The notes: generated by a model not told the origin, from the sequence alone. A DNA stretch of 64,000 bases from Chitinophagaceae bacterium (GCA_947446645.1 CANFHA010000002.1:1-64000); one strand, 5' to 3'. Shown: positions 26,277-36,433, counted from the first letter of the stretch. A program made the numbers and translations.

Positions 26277-26284
26277 TATTTTTG
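26277..26284 (+). promoter_or_regulatory. TAnnTTTG -7 box before miaE
   Basis: TATTTTTG at 26277-26284 matches the Bacteroidota -7 consensus and lies 17 bases before the ATG. No clear -33 TTTG was found. Confidence 0.45.
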
Positions 26285-26301
26285 ACCTTTGATTTTCAAA
26301 A

Positions 26302-26904
26302 ATGAGCACATCTGAAAATACAATACTGGGCTTAAAGCTACCCACAGATCCGCGCTGGGCCGACCTCGCATCTGTCTCACTGGAAGAGATACTGACTGAC
26401 CATGCTTTTTGCGAACAGAAAGCTGCTACTCAATGTATATCGCTGATACAGGCATATCCCGCAAAAACAGAATTGGTAAATGCACTCGCTCCCATAGTTA
26501 CTGAAGAGTGGGGGCATTTCAGGATGGTGTGGGCAGAGCTCAAAAAGCGCGGCTACAGCCTGGGCCGCCAGCGTAAGGATGGTTATGTGAACCTGCTGAT
26601 ACAACATGCCCCCAAGCATGTTCCTGTTGAGGAAAAACTACTTCATAAACTGATGCTCTGTGCGCTGATAGAAGCGCGAAGCTGTGAGCGCTTCCGTATA
26701 CTCTCAGAGGAGCTGGGGGAAGAAGCGCTGCGCAGTTTTTATTATAAATTCATGGTTTCGGAGGCCGGGCACTACCGCCTGTTCATGGATCTTGCTACTG
26801 AGTACTATTCTGAAGAGCAGGTGCGCCAGGCATGGCGGCAATGGCTGGAGATAGAGACGCAGGTATTGCAGCTATTAGTGCCGCGAGGAGACAGGATGCA
26901 CTAA
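26302..26904 (+). CDS. miaE: tRNA-(ms2io6A)-hydroxylase MiaE
   Basis: The 200-residue protein has the MiaE diiron four-helix pattern: DHAFCEQKAATQCISL (first Glu ligand), EEWGHFRMVWAELKKRGY (ExxH), LLHKLMLCALIEARSCERFRILSE and FMVSEAGHYRLFMDLA (second ExxH). It hydroxylates the isopentenyl group of ms2i6A37 in tRNAs that read U-starting codons. It requires MiaA and MiaB, which are not in the window. Monocistronic; the next gene is convergent seven bases away. Confidence 0.9.
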   Translation: MSTSENTILGLKLPTDPRWADLASVSLEEILTDHAFCEQKAATQCISLIQAYPAKTELVNALAPIVTEEWGHFRMVWAELKKRGYSLGRQRKDGYVNLLIQHAPKHVPVEEKLLHKLMLCALIEARSCERFRILSEELGEEALRSFYYKFMVSEAGHYRLFMDLATEYYSEEQVRQAWRQWLEIETQVLQLLVPRGDRMH

Positions 26905-26911
26905 GATCTGG

Positions 26912-27889
26912 CTAGGGTGTGATACGGTAAAGTGCACCCTGGTCGCCGGCTACCATCAGGTCTCCATTCGGACAAAGTGCTATGCTGCGGAGCGTGCTAG
27001 TGGTAAATTGTTTGTACTCCGCCCAGTGCTGGCCCCCATCGTCTGAGTGGATTACCTTTCCATCTTCACCCACAGCCCATCCATTTTGTTCATCGGTAAA
27101 CAGTATGCTGTACAGGTGATACCTGGCTTGTGTTACATCGTTGCCATTACGATATCTTGTCCATGAGGCGCCACCGTTTGAAGTATAGAATACGCTGCCA
27201 TTATATCCGCACATCCATATTTCTTCTCCGTGAATATCCATACAGGTGAAGTTGTCGCCAACTACATTTTGAAAATTCCATGTATTTCCTCCGTCAATTG
27301 TTTTTTGCACAGCCCCGTAGCCGCATATATAACCAACCAATGCTGAGGTCATTACTATTTTATTGGGTTGAAAGCCAAGTGAATCACTTGCAATAACATT
27401 TCCGCTACTATCTATCGTCTGGCGTGTACCATTATTGAAACTTACACCCCCTAATACAATTGCATGGGATGCATCAGTAAACGCAATGCCGCTAAAAGCT
27501 GAGAATTGCATTTGAGTAAAAAGCCAGGTGCTACCGGTGTCATATGAGCGGAGCAATTTTCCATCAAAACCGCATGTATAAACGGTTCCTGCTGGCGATA
27601 CCACTAGATCGTAAAGCGCTTTTCCCGCAACAGGGTGAGACTGTTTTTGCCACGAGTAGCCACCATCGTGGGTCACAAGTATTGTTGCATCGTAAAACCT
27701 CTGCCCACCAACTATAAAGCCGGAACTACCGTCAACGAACAATATTTTATTGAGGCGATCTGAGTCTGAGTAGCTATTTATTTTTTGTACTCTTTGGAAA
27801 TTGAGCATGTCTTTCTTACAGGCGCTAAGAAAAAGCACTGCTGACAGTATAATAATATATGGCCTTCCCATTTTGCGTTTCCTGTGCAT
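26912..27889 (-). CDS. Ycf48-like beta-propeller lipoprotein
   Basis: The 325-residue lipoprotein (lipobox LSAC, with start at 27889 or the second ATG at 27871) contains repeated propeller blades of the Ycf48/BNR type: GGYSWQKQS, GNTWNF, GGASWTRY, GWAVGEDGKVIHSDDGGQHW. Such proteins serve as assembly scaffolds or cell-surface binding proteins; here the role is unknown. It lies downstream of a T9SS protein on the same strand but a terminator at 27927-27957 lies between that gene's end and this gene's start. Confidence 0.78.
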   Translation of the reverse strand: MHRKRKMGRPYIIILSAVLFLSACKKDMLNFQRVQKINSYSDSDRLNKILFVDGSSGFIVGGQRFYDATILVTHDGGYSWQKQSHPVAGKALYDLVVSPAGTVYTCGFDGKLLRSYDTGSTWLFTQMQFSAFSGIAFTDASHAIVLGGVSFNNGTRQTIDSSGNVIASDSLGFQPNKIVMTSALVGYICGYGAVQKTIDGGNTWNFQNVVGDNFTCMDIHGEEIWMCGYNGSVFYTSNGGASWTRYRNGNDVTQARYHLYSILFTDEQNGWAVGEDGKVIHSDDGGQHWAEYKQFTTSTLRSIALCPNGDLMVAGDQGALYRITP

Positions 27890-27926
27890 TACATCGCAAT
27901 TTAAATAAGTAAAGCAAATGACACAT

Positions 27927-27957
27927 AAAAAAGCCTGTATTTTTAAAATACAGGCTT
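27927..27957 (-). terminator. Intrinsic terminator of the T9SS gene at 27980
   Basis: A perfect 10-bp stem (27931-27940 with 27948-27957) followed on the minus strand by a T-run (A-run at 27927-27930). Confidence 0.82.
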
Positions 27958-27979
27958 AGCTAAGGTGCGTTTGTAGTAC

Positions 27980-29650
27980 CTAATTCTTAATAAACGACAT
28001 TCCTCTTTGAATATTTCCACTCCTGTAAAGTAGGTAATACGCACCCGGCACTAGTTTACTGATGTCAATCTTGTCTTTTGTCTGTGCTTTGTCTATCGCG
28101 ACGGCTATCGTTTGCCCGATCGAATTGTACACAGTGATAAAGGCCTCATTTTGCGGTTCGTATACATGCTCTATATATGGCAGGTCGTGAGCGGGGTTAG
28201 GGTAGATGCTTATTGCCGCAGCCAGTTCAATGTTATTAACCGAATTTGGTGGCGGCGGATTATGATACACAGCCCATGCTGTGTCGGCGACGATTTTGAT
28301 GCTGTCAAAAGTTACACTTCCACATCCGTTCATCGTATCTGGATCAGTGGTGACGAGGGCCAATACAAAATGCTGGCTGCCACCTGCGCTGAGACTGAAA
28401 TCTCCGGTTGTTAGTATAAATCTCCGGTCACCGGGGTTGTCCCTTTTGCTGCATTCAGACCATTGGTTAGTATCTCCGGGGTCACCGGTAAAGACAAAAT
28501 CCACATCGGGACCAGAGGGAATGCCCATGAAGTCAATGTCTGTTGTATCATGAATGTAATGTCTTCCATCTTTAGACTTTGCATGCAAATAGTTATTGTA
28601 TTCCGTGTCAACTGTAGGTGGATCATAGCCGTTCGTGTAGTTAATGAAACTTCCAGCCGGAGCATAACTTGTCCCTACGTCTCCAGGCGCCACAATCATC
28701 GTCATTCCTACAACAGGGATATTTTTCCCGTAAGAATTGTGAGGATGTGATGGGGATGCCAGTAAGCCGTCATCACTTGTGCCGTTGTACGCCACTCCCA
28801 TTCTATGTGTCGAATCATAACCAATGTAATCATCGTTATAGTATCCCAGGTCCACGTCGTCCCATAGACCGATTCTCATACCGGAATATGAATTAGTTGA
28901 GCGGTTAATTATTTTATAGTCGTAGTAGACAACGTTATCAATGAGGGTGCCCCTGTTGTACGCATAGGCCATTGATTGAACTTCTACACCCAATGGCCTC
29001 CCATTGGTTTCATTATGTGTTGATCCTTTGTCGCTGAATACCCACCAAAGCGCCTGGTCGCCTTTTATATCAGGATATTCACCTGCCAGCGGTTCATAAG
29101 TGCCGTTCCCATTAAGGTCTATAAAAGGTGCCATATCCGTTGTTATGGTCAATGACGCCCCCGAGTTGCCCGCAGCATGTGTATTGCCTTTAGCGGGCCA
29201 ATTGAGAATTGTCTGCGGCGTATTTGCAATCGTATGTGTTGATAACGACAGGAAATTGGAAATATCGTTTCTGCTTACTTTCCATATTTTAGCCCAGTCT
29301 TGCGAAGTGGCATAGGAAAGTGTATCGCTTACTCCAAGAGGACCAGGCCAGTAATCATTGCCGTGTTGGCGATAGGTCTGAGCCGCTATATGGAGTTGTC
29401 CACCAGCATCGTAACCCGACATCCACAAAGAGCTAGCAAAATTGATATGCTTTCCTGAGCCTTTTGGGAATTCACATGCGGCTATTTGAGACACAGGGTC
29501 CCATGACATGTCACCATGAACTAATATTCTTGCATTGATATTGTTGATATCAACAGAGTCGCTGGTTGAGAAAGGGGATTGCGCAAATGATTTGTCTGCA
29601 ATGAAGCAAAATAATAAAATGAAAAGGTATGGTTTAGGCATGGGGTTCAC
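27980..29650 (-). CDS. Secreted protein with T9SS sorting domain
   Basis: The 556-residue protein has a signal peptide to about residue 23 (DKSFAQ). The body is a conserved Bacteroidota secreted module with no assigned function (INARILVHGDMSWDP, FASSLWMSGYDAGGQLH, GDQALWWVFSDKG, EVQSMAYAYNRGT, YDYKIINRSTNSY). The last 75 residues form the T9SS domain (SIYPNPAHDLPYIEH, VYNSIGQTIAV, SKLVPGAYYLLYRSG). It is secreted across the outer membrane and probably attached to the surface. Acidic runs (DDVDLGYYNDDYIGYD) could bind calcium. Confidence 0.8.
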   Translation of the reverse strand: MNPMPKPYLFILLFCFIADKSFAQSPFSTSDSVDINNINARILVHGDMSWDPVSQIAACEFPKGSGKHINFASSLWMSGYDAGGQLHIAAQTYRQHGNDYWPGPLGVSDTLSYATSQDWAKIWKVSRNDISNFLSLSTHTIANTPQTILNWPAKGNTHAAGNSGASLTITTDMAPFIDLNGNGTYEPLAGEYPDIKGDQALWWVFSDKGSTHNETNGRPLGVEVQSMAYAYNRGTLIDNVVYYDYKIINRSTNSYSGMRIGLWDDVDLGYYNDDYIGYDSTHRMGVAYNGTSDDGLLASPSHPHNSYGKNIPVVGMTMIVAPGDVGTSYAPAGSFINYTNGYDPPTVDTEYNNYLHAKSKDGRHYIHDTTDIDFMGIPSGPDVDFVFTGDPGDTNQWSECSKRDNPGDRRFILTTGDFSLSAGGSQHFVLALVTTDPDTMNGCGSVTFDSIKIVADTAWAVYHNPPPPNSVNNIELAAAISIYPNPAHDLPYIEHVYEPQNEAFITVYNSIGQTIAVAIDKAQTKDKIDISKLVPGAYYLLYRSGNIQRGMSFIKN

Positions 29651-29732
29651 ATTGGTTAATTATAACGACGTATATTTTTTCGCGAATCTTGGGTAACGGC
29701 AGAATCTTTTGAAAAAATAATTTTCGAGCAGC

Positions 29733-31076
29733 CTACACCATCTGCCGGGCCTTAAGCTCCAGGTACTTATTAATCACATCCACTGATAGGTTTTGTGGGG
29801 TGGTGAGAATGGATAATACTCCATGTCGGCGGAGCTCCTTAACAATCAGTCGTTTCTCCAGATCAAACTGGTCGGCGATGGTCTTTATGTAGATACCTTC
29901 AATATTGTCCGGGCTGGTTTCATGCAACTCTTTCAGCAGGGTGTTCTGAAAGAAAACCACACACACCAGGTGTCGCTGGGTTAATCTTTTAAGGAACGGC
30001 AACTGCCGCTCGAGGGAAGAGTAAGTTTCAAAATTCGTGAACAGCAATAGCAGGCTGCGCTGGGTAATGCTGCGTTGTACCACACTCCAAACGGCTTCAT
30101 AATCACTCTCTTTAAACTCGGTCTGTTGCTTGTATAAAGTTTCAAGAATACGCAGCAGCTGGTCGCTGCGTCGGTCAGCGGCTATTATATCGCCTACCTT
30201 ATTTGAAAATGTTATCAGCCCGGCCCTATCCTGTTTTATAAGGGTCACATTCAGCAAGGCCAGGCAGGCGTTTATGGAGTGGTCGAGTAGTGTCATGCCT
30301 TCAAAAGGCATTTTCATATTGCGCCCTTTATCAATTATACAGTATATCTGCTGCTGGCGCGCATCGCTAAATGTGTTTACCATCAGGTTGCTGCTACGTG
30401 CTGTTGCTTTCCAGTTTATGGTTCGCACATCATCACCCAGCACATAGTCCTTTATTTTCTCAAATTCAAGACTATGGCCAAGCCTGCGCACCTTCCGCGC
30501 GCCGACTGCGGTATTGCCACTTATCGCCAGCAGTTGGTATTTTCTTAGCTGCTGGTAAGAGGGGTATACTTTAATTGTGGCGGGCGCCGCAAGATTGAAA
30601 CGCCTGCGCAGCAACCCTATGGGGCTGGATACATAGCAAACTACATGGCCGAAAGAAAATTCGCCACGCGAAAGTGGCCTCAGATTGTACGTAACAGTAC
30701 TGGCTGATTGATAGCCAACGACAATTTTCCTTTGAAAATCTCTTACCTGGAACTGGAATGGAAGTTCATCTATAAGGACCCCGTTAATCTTAAAAGGATA
30801 GGAATTGGTGATCGTAATTTTTACGAGGTTTTCATCACCAATACTGAACCTCGCCGACATCTCGCGAATGGCTGTAACCGATTCTTTAGTGAAAAAAAGT
30901 AACGTATAATCAATGAACGTAAGCAGAAAAATAACCCCGATAATGGCTGCCGCAGGTGCCAGCAGCAGCTTGAAATAAAACGCCAGCAGCAACAAAATGA
31001 CACAGCCACCCAGCAGGAAAAACCATCTCCTGTTGATATATAGTGCGCGTATGTATCCTTTTTTACCAGCCATCAT
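29733..31076 (-). CDS. DUF58 domain-containing protein
   Basis: The 447-residue protein has two membrane segments near the N-terminus (about residues 14-53) and a C-terminal DUF58/von Willebrand A-like domain: YPSYQQLRKYQLLAISG, DYVLGDDVRTINWKATAR (the DUF58 signature) and IIDKGRNMKMPFEG, a degenerate MIDAS motif. It is encoded 96 bases after its MoxR ATPase partner. MoxR-DUF58 pairs act as chaperone-like systems in envelope or stress maturation; the client is not known. Confidence 0.87.
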   Translation of the reverse strand: MMAGKKGYIRALYINRRWFFLLGGCVILLLLAFYFKLLLAPAAAIIGVIFLLTFIDYTLLFFTKESVTAIREMSARFSIGDENLVKITITNSYPFKINGVLIDELPFQFQVRDFQRKIVVGYQSASTVTYNLRPLSRGEFSFGHVVCYVSSPIGLLRRRFNLAAPATIKVYPSYQQLRKYQLLAISGNTAVGARKVRRLGHSLEFEKIKDYVLGDDVRTINWKATARSSNLMVNTFSDARQQQIYCIIDKGRNMKMPFEGMTLLDHSINACLALLNVTLIKQDRAGLITFSNKVGDIIAADRRSDQLLRILETLYKQQTEFKESDYEAVWSVVQRSITQRSLLLLFTNFETYSSLERQLPFLKRLTQRHLVCVVFFQNTLLKELHETSPDNIEGIYIKTIADQFDLEKRLIVKELRRHGVLSILTTPQNLSVDVINKYLELKARQMV

Positions 31077-31172
31077 TTATTACAACCTATCAACAAAATA
31101 AACTAATCACCAAACAAACCATTTAACCAATAAGCTACTCAACAAATAAATCAATCAGCTACTCCACCAAAA

Positions 31173-32156
31173 CTACCTTGGTATTTCCATCTTGGCTATT
31201 ATCTCTTTTATTACATCATCTGCTGTGGCCCCTTCCATTTCCCGTTCGGGTGTTAGCCCTATTCTGTGGCGTAGCACGGCAGGTGCAGCCTGCAGTATAT
31301 CTTCAGGTATCACAAAGTTTCTGCCACGCAGCACACTATATGCCTTGGCTATCTGTAGCAAGGCTATAGAAGCACGTGGAGATGCGCCGAGATAGAGTGA
31401 ACGGTTGTTGCGGGTTTCCCACACTATTTTGGCCACAAATTCCAGTAGCTTGGGTTCTATATGCGTTTCACGCACCAGCATACGGGCATTTTGTAGTGCC
31501 TCTGGTGTTATTACAGGCTCAATATTGTTTAGCAGATCCGTAATCGCCTGCTGGTTATGCCGCTCCAATATTTTTATTTCTTCTTCCAGGGTAGGGTAGC
31601 CCACTGTTATCTTCAGTAGAAAGCGGTCCAGCTGTGCCTCCGGCAGCCTATAAGTGCCCTCATGCTCTATGGGGTTCTGTGTGGCAATGACCATAAATGG
31701 CGATTGCATTTTATGCGTAAGACCATCTACAGTTACCTGGCGCTCCTCCATTACTTCAAAAAGTGCTGCCTGTGTTTTAGCCGGTGCCCGGTTTATCTCG
31801 TCAATAAGAACAATATTGCTGAACACCGGTCCGGCCTTAAATTGGAAACTGGAAGTTTGAGGGTTAAAGACACTGGTGCCTAATACATCACTTGGCATTA
31901 GGTCCGGCGTGAACTGTATGCGGGAGAACCGGGTATTTATCAGCTTTGATAAAAGCTTCGCGGTAAGTGTCTTTGCCACGCCAGGTACTCCTTCTATAAG
32001 TATATGTCCATCGGCCAGTAGCCCTGCAAGCAGCTGATCTACCATGCCTGCCTGGCCTACTATCACCGTGTGTATGCGCTCCTGCACCTGCTCCACCAGC
32101 TGGGTCAGCGGGTGGGCATCATTTTGTGGTATGTATTCCTGCTCTGTTGTTTCCAT
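31173..32156 (-). CDS. MoxR-family AAA+ ATPase
   Basis: The 327-residue protein has Walker A GVPGVAKT, Walker B VLIDEINRAP, sensor 1 MVIATQNPIEHEGTYRLPEAQLDRFLL, and the AAA_lid typical of MoxR (GASPRASIALLQIAKAYS). It probably remodels or activates client proteins together with the DUF58 protein. The start overlaps the stop of the DUF4350 gene by one base, showing translational coupling within the operon running from SpoIIM to DUF58. Confidence 0.92.
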   Translation of the reverse strand: METTEQEYIPQNDAHPLTQLVEQVQERIHTVIVGQAGMVDQLLAGLLADGHILIEGVPGVAKTLTAKLLSKLINTRFSRIQFTPDLMPSDVLGTSVFNPQTSSFQFKAGPVFSNIVLIDEINRAPAKTQAALFEVMEERQVTVDGLTHKMQSPFMVIATQNPIEHEGTYRLPEAQLDRFLLKITVGYPTLEEEIKILERHNQQAITDLLNNIEPVITPEALQNARMLVRETHIEPKLLEFVAKIVWETRNNRSLYLGASPRASIALLQIAKAYSVLRGRNFVIPEDILQAAPAVLRHRIGLTPEREMEGATADDVIKEIIAKMEIPR

Positions 32157-33439
32157 TATTTACCGTGGTTTTTATAGAATAGCTGAATAGTGTTGTAAAG
32201 TTTGTAAAGATAAGGGTCATCAATTTTTACTGACCGCAGCCTGGTCTCATGGATCATTTCCAGTAATTCGCGCACCGCATTTTCAGGCTGGCCTGACTTG
32301 ATCGTGAGCTGGTGTATGAACGTGTCATTAAGCAGGTTGGTATTGAGGAAATAATGGGTGCGTACCCACTGCAGGAATTGCTGTGTCATTTTGTCGGCGA
32401 GGTTTGCATGGTCGCCTTTGTTGTAATACAACCGCCCCACCGTTTCTACAAACGATACCGACTCGTTCTTCAGTGGTGCTATTATGGGTATTACGCGCTG
32501 CTTCCGCTTGCCTTCAAACAACACATACATCAGCAGTGCGAATATGGCCAGCAGCAGCGCCCATTTTGTAGCCGGGTATTTCCATAGTACGGACAAACCT
32601 GATTTTGATGCGCTCCTTTTATAGTAGTTGTGTGTGTAGATTTTATGAATGTTGCGGGGGAGCGATTGCAGCACCGCCGTCACGTATTCCAGGTTGCCCG
32701 GCTGCAGCAGGAAATAGTTGCTGAGTACAAGAGGGGCTGCATGCAGCGTAATGTGGCCCTCACCAACGCGATATCTCAGCAGGTTGGGCATTTGGTAGGC
32801 ATACCCAAGCGTGTCCGGCGCGAAAATATTCGACTCGTTATAATCACGGTTTCCTTCGCTGTTTGCCGCAGAAGAAATATTCGACGTGTCTATATCTACA
32901 GAAAAATATCCTTTCAGTGAACGGCCGTGATAGCCATATCTTTTTCCAAATATTGGTGTGCTTTGAATGCTCAGCACATTCATATTGTTGAGATCAGGCG
33001 ATGTGTTTCCAAACCCGGTTTGCATTTCATCGCCCGGTTCTTTGGAGCAGGCCAGGTCTTTTTCTATTTTTTCATCCAGGCTGCTGCAAAAAATAAGGAG
33101 CTCATTTCCATCATTTGCAAACTGCTTTAGATTGGTCCATTCCTCGTCCGACAGTTTGAAATCAAGCCCGCAAAACACGATCAGTGCTGGTCCATCGCTT
33201 TCCTCGCGCTTCAGTTTGCTGTCTATCTGATCATATCTGAAGCCCTTGGATAATGGTTCCAGCGCCGCATTTGGAAATGACTGCCTGATAAGATTCGATG
33301 CCAGGTATGCGCCATATGGCCGCTTATCCCCGGGGTCAAGCGTTATCTGCCATTTGGCCCTTTCATCTGCTTTTTTGTTCGAACATCCGAATAGAATAAG
33401 CAAGAGCATGGCCAGAAAAAAATAGTGTCTCCTGCTCAT
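32156..33439 (-). CDS. DUF4350 domain-containing lipoprotein
   Basis: The 427-residue protein has an N-terminal lipoprotein-like signal (LILFGC), a periplasmic DUF4350 region with a glutamine amidotransferase-like fold (GPALIVFCGLDFKLSDEEWTNLKQFAND), and one membrane helix near residue 290 (WALLLAIFALLMYVLFEG) followed by a cytoplasmic helical domain (FVETVGRLYYNKGDHANLADKM). The combination is standard for MoxR loci. Having both a lipobox and a later helix is odd; the Cys may not be lipidated. Confidence 0.8.
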   Translation of the reverse strand: MSRRHYFFLAMLLLILFGCSNKKADERAKWQITLDPGDKRPYGAYLASNLIRQSFPNAALEPLSKGFRYDQIDSKLKREESDGPALIVFCGLDFKLSDEEWTNLKQFANDGNELLIFCSSLDEKIEKDLACSKEPGDEMQTGFGNTSPDLNNMNVLSIQSTPIFGKRYGYHGRSLKGYFSVDIDTSNISSAANSEGNRDYNESNIFAPDTLGYAYQMPNLLRYRVGEGHITLHAAPLVLSNYFLLQPGNLEYVTAVLQSLPRNIHKIYTHNYYKRSASKSGLSVLWKYPATKWALLLAIFALLMYVLFEGKRKQRVIPIIAPLKNESVSFVETVGRLYYNKGDHANLADKMTQQFLQWVRTHYFLNTNLLNDTFIHQLTIKSGQPENAVRELLEMIHETRLRSVKIDDPYLYKLYNTIQLFYKNHGK

Positions 33440-34131
33440 GCTCCAAGTTGTTTTCTTATGTTATCAAACACCTGGCCATATTCTGCAAACGCATCAGGCG
33501 ACATCGAAAAGTTACCGTACCATACGTACTCGTATTGGCGGGATAGTTGCCGGAACGTCTGCTTGTATTTTGCCTCTTTTAACTCTGTATAGTACTCGCA
33601 ATTGGTTTTGTCGCTACTGTACTGTATTTGTTCGTTGCGTTGCAGTATCTGCAGTAGCCACATATACCTGTAGCGTACTGCCAAGCGAAGATCTTGACTG
33701 CTTAGCGCCTTTTGTAGCAAAGCCTCCCAGTTAGTGGCGTCAATAGCTTCTTCCCCGGCTTGCATGGGTTCGCTTTCCCCCATCACCTTCTTGTTTTTAC
33801 TAAACATGAAGCTGCCGCTGTTCACAAAGATCTTATAGATCACAAACAGGATTCCGCAGATTACTATTGGCCAAAGCAGGAATTTAGCCCCCATGAAAAA
33901 GCTATAGATGGCCTGGAGCACCCGCAGTAAAAGGCCAGAATCGGTATTTTCTACGGGCCGGGTTGCGCTTTCTAGATCATCCACATAATTGAATGCCTTG
34001 TCATTAGTAAGTTTATGCCACTGTGCCTGTGTCACAGTCTCTGCTGCCGCCAGGTAGCATCCGGCAAGTTTCGTACCTGTTACAAACAGGCAAATAATGA
34101 TCAGCAAACTTCTTTTTATAAAAAGGGGCAT
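33436..34131 (-). CDS. DUF4129 domain-containing membrane protein
   Basis: The 231-residue protein has a signal-like N-terminus, a membrane helix near residues 85-105 (FLLWPIVICGILFVIYKIF) and a C-terminal DUF4129 helical domain (LRLAVRYRYMWLLQILQRN, then FRQLSRQYEYVWYGNF). It overlaps the DUF4350 gene by four bases (ATGA). It belongs to the MoxR operon and is thought to be an accessory envelope subunit. Confidence 0.8.
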   Translation of the reverse strand: MPLFIKRSLLIIICLFVTGTKLAGCYLAAAETVTQAQWHKLTNDKAFNYVDDLESATRPVENTDSGLLLRVLQAIYSFFMGAKFLLWPIVICGILFVIYKIFVNSGSFMFSKNKKVMGESEPMQAGEEAIDATNWEALLQKALSSQDLRLAVRYRYMWLLQILQRNEQIQYSSDKTNCEYYTELKEAKYKQTFRQLSRQYEYVWYGNFSMSPDAFAEYGQVFDNIRKQLGA

Positions 34132-34182
34132 ATCTGTTTTAACTCATTTATACTGCTCGCATCTACGCATTTTGCTTGCTTG

Positions 34183-35139
34183 TTATTCTGTCACCTTGCC
34201 ACCATGCTTACGGCTCACCCTGATAGGGTATACAATAAAGTACCACACAATAAAGAATGCCGAGCATGCCAGGATAGTGAGGCTTAGCCACAACGGCATG
34301 CCCGTGTGGCGGGTAACAAAACCTTCAAAAAAGGCGGCAACAATAAATATAGGCACCAGGCTCACTATGATCTTTATACTGTCCTTTGTTGCAGATTTAA
34401 GTGACTGTATACGCGTATAGGTGCCGGGAAACAACATGGAGCTGCCAATGGTGAGCCCGGCAAATCCCGCGATTACAATTGCCGAAAGTTCCAGTGTGCC
34501 ATGCACCATTATTACCAGCAGCGATTGGAAACCCATATTGTGGTGGAAGAACATAAACTCAAATACTCCCACCATCAATGCATTTTGGAACAGGAAGTAC
34601 AATGTGCCAATGCCCGCAAAGATCCCTGTGGAATAACAGATAAATGCGACCCTGATATTATTGAACGCAATATATAGGAACATGGCCAACTCATTCCCTT
34701 GCTTATATACGCCAAATGGGTCGCCTTCTGCAATATTGCGCTCGGTCATGTCTACATAACTATCTCCTAAAACAGAGCGCACGAAGGTGGGATCCATGTA
34801 AGCGGAGAATGCGCCAATAATAACAAAAGATATAAAAAACAGGAAGGTAAACAGCAGCAGCTTATGCCATTTCCGTATTACCAGTGGCAGCTCGGTTGTC
34901 CAGAATGTGGTAAGCCTGTTTTTTTTCTCCTTCTTGTTTTTATAAATGGAGAGATAGATATTGGCAGCCAGGCCATTTATGTAACGGGAAGTATTGCCGT
35001 AAGGGAAAAAGGTCTGTGCATAAGATAGATCATCCACCAGGTAGGTAAATCTTTTTGCTACTTCATCGGGGTCTTCAGTAGGCTGCTGGTATTTTTCCCA
35101 GCGGTCAATATTTTGTTTTATGAACTGGCCTTCGCGCAT
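34183..35139 (-). CDS. SpoIIM-like stage II sporulation M family membrane protein
   Basis: The protein has the Bacteroidota SpoIIM pattern: a cytoplasmic start MREGQFIKQNIDRWEKYQQ, then about six membrane segments including NNIRVAFICYSTGIFAGIGTLYFLF, and HGTLELSAIVIAGFAGLTIG. The start at 35139 is chosen because it gives the family's usual N-terminus; the frame continues upstream to 35187. It is the first gene of the SpoIIM-DUF4129-DUF4350-MoxR-DUF58 operon. The RDD family gene that often neighbours it in related genomes is absent here. Confidence 0.85.
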   Translation of the reverse strand: MREGQFIKQNIDRWEKYQQPTEDPDEVAKRFTYLVDDLSYAQTFFPYGNTSRYINGLAANIYLSIYKNKKEKKNRLTTFWTTELPLVIRKWHKLLLFTFLFFISFVIIGAFSAYMDPTFVRSVLGDSYVDMTERNIAEGDPFGVYKQGNELAMFLYIAFNNIRVAFICYSTGIFAGIGTLYFLFQNALMVGVFEFMFFHHNMGFQSLLVIMVHGTLELSAIVIAGFAGLTIGSSMLFPGTYTRIQSLKSATKDSIKIIVSLVPIFIVAAFFEGFVTRHTGMPLWLSLTILACSAFFIVWYFIVYPIRVSRKHGGKVTE

Positions 35140-35341
35140 ATAGGGTGCAAATCTTATTGGAGATACAATATACATATTCGCAGTCATTCAAAAAATCGAA
35201 TAACTAAGGCGAAATTGTTATATCTGCTGATTTCGCCGTTACTTCATTCGATACCTGCCTTTTTTCGGCGTTAATTTCGTCTTCTCCCTTCAGTCATTGA
35301 GCAATCAAGCCATTGAGCAATTTGGTTTACCTTTGCCCGCT

Positions 35342-36430
35342 ATGACACAGGAACACCTGAAAGAAATGCGGGAGCGCGTCACTCACCTGCATCGCTTTCT
35401 TCGTATAGATGACCGGTCTGCTAAACTGGACAACGATCGTCAGCTAACCCTTTCACCCGGTTTTTGGGATGATAATGCCCGTGCCACAGGCATACTGAAG
35501 CAAATTAAAATTGATAAATACTGGGTTGATTTTTATGACCGCGTAAAGTCGTCAGTAGAGGACTTTGCGATCCTCCACGATTTCTGGAAGGAAGGAGAGG
35601 CTAATGAGGAAGAAGTAAAAGAAGCGTATGATAAAGCCATAAAGGAGCTAGATGAGCTTGAATTTAAGTCAACCCTTAATGAGCCGGAAGATGAAATGCC
35701 GGCAATGCTGGTTATAAACAGCGGCGCAGGTGGCACAGAAAGCCAGGACTGGGCAGAAATGCTGCTGAGAATGTATCGCATGTATGGCGAGAAGCAGGGC
35801 TGGAAGGTAAGCGAGATAGATGTGCAGTATGGCGACGGTGCAGGCATAAAGCAGGCAACGCTTGAGTTCGATGGGGAATTTGCATACGGTCTCTTAAAGG
35901 CGGAGAGTGGGGTGCACCGCCTGGTGCGTATATCTCCGTTCGACTCCAATGCCCGCAGGCATACTTCTTTTGCGTCCGTATTTGTTTACCCCCTTATTGA
36001 TGATACTATAGATATACAGGTTAGCCCTTCCGATGTGGAGTGGGCATTCTTCAGGTCAGGTGGCTCAGGCGGGCAGAATGTGAACAAGGTAGAAACAGCA
36101 GTACGGCTGAAACACATACCCTCAGGTATAATAGTAGAGTGTCAGATAGCGCGTACACAGGGAGAGAACCGGGAGAAAGCACTGACCATGCTTAAAAGCC
36201 GGCTCTACGAAGAGGAACTGCGCAAACGGCAGGAGGTATTGAATGCTACTAACTCCAATAAAAAGAAGATAGAGTGGGGCTCACAGATACGGTCGTATGT
36301 ATTCCACCCTTATAAAATGATAAAAGACCACCGCACCGACCATGAAGTAGGCAATGTGCAGCCCGTAATGGATGGTGAGCTGGACGACTTTATTAAGGCT
36401 TACCTGATGAGCATAAAAGACGAGCAGTAA
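35342..36430 (+). CDS. prfB: Peptide chain release factor 2
   Basis: The 362-residue protein has the class I release factor domains: [11 protein letters not shown] (the SPF anticodon-like motif of RF2, reading UGA/UAA) and [21 protein letters not shown] (GGQ hydrolysis motif). The N-terminus [27 protein letters not shown] aligns with other RF2 proteins in one uninterrupted frame. The autoregulatory CTT TGA C frameshift site is not present; the equivalent codons read CTT CGT. The frame is open back to a TTG at 35297 but the ATG at 35342 gives the usual length. The ABC exporter gene follows after three bases. Confidence 0.93.
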   Translation: MTQEHLKEMRERVTHLHRFLRIDDRSAKLDNDRQLTLSPGFWDDNARATGILKQIKIDKYWVDFYDRVKSSVEDFAILHDFWKEGEANEEEVKEAYDKAIKELDELEFKSTLNEPEDEMPAMLVINSGAGGTESQDWAEMLLRMYRMYGEKQGWKVSEIDVQYGDGAGIKQATLEFDGEFAYGLLKAESGVHRLVRISPFDSNARRHTSFASVFVYPLIDDTIDIQVSPSDVEWAFFRSGGSGGQNVNKVETAVRLKHIPSGIIVECQIARTQGENREKALTMLKSRLYEEELRKRQEVLNATNSNKKKIEWGSQIRSYVFHPYKMIKDHRTDHEVGNVQPVMDGELDDFIKAYLMSIKDEQ

Positions 36431-36433
36431 AAA

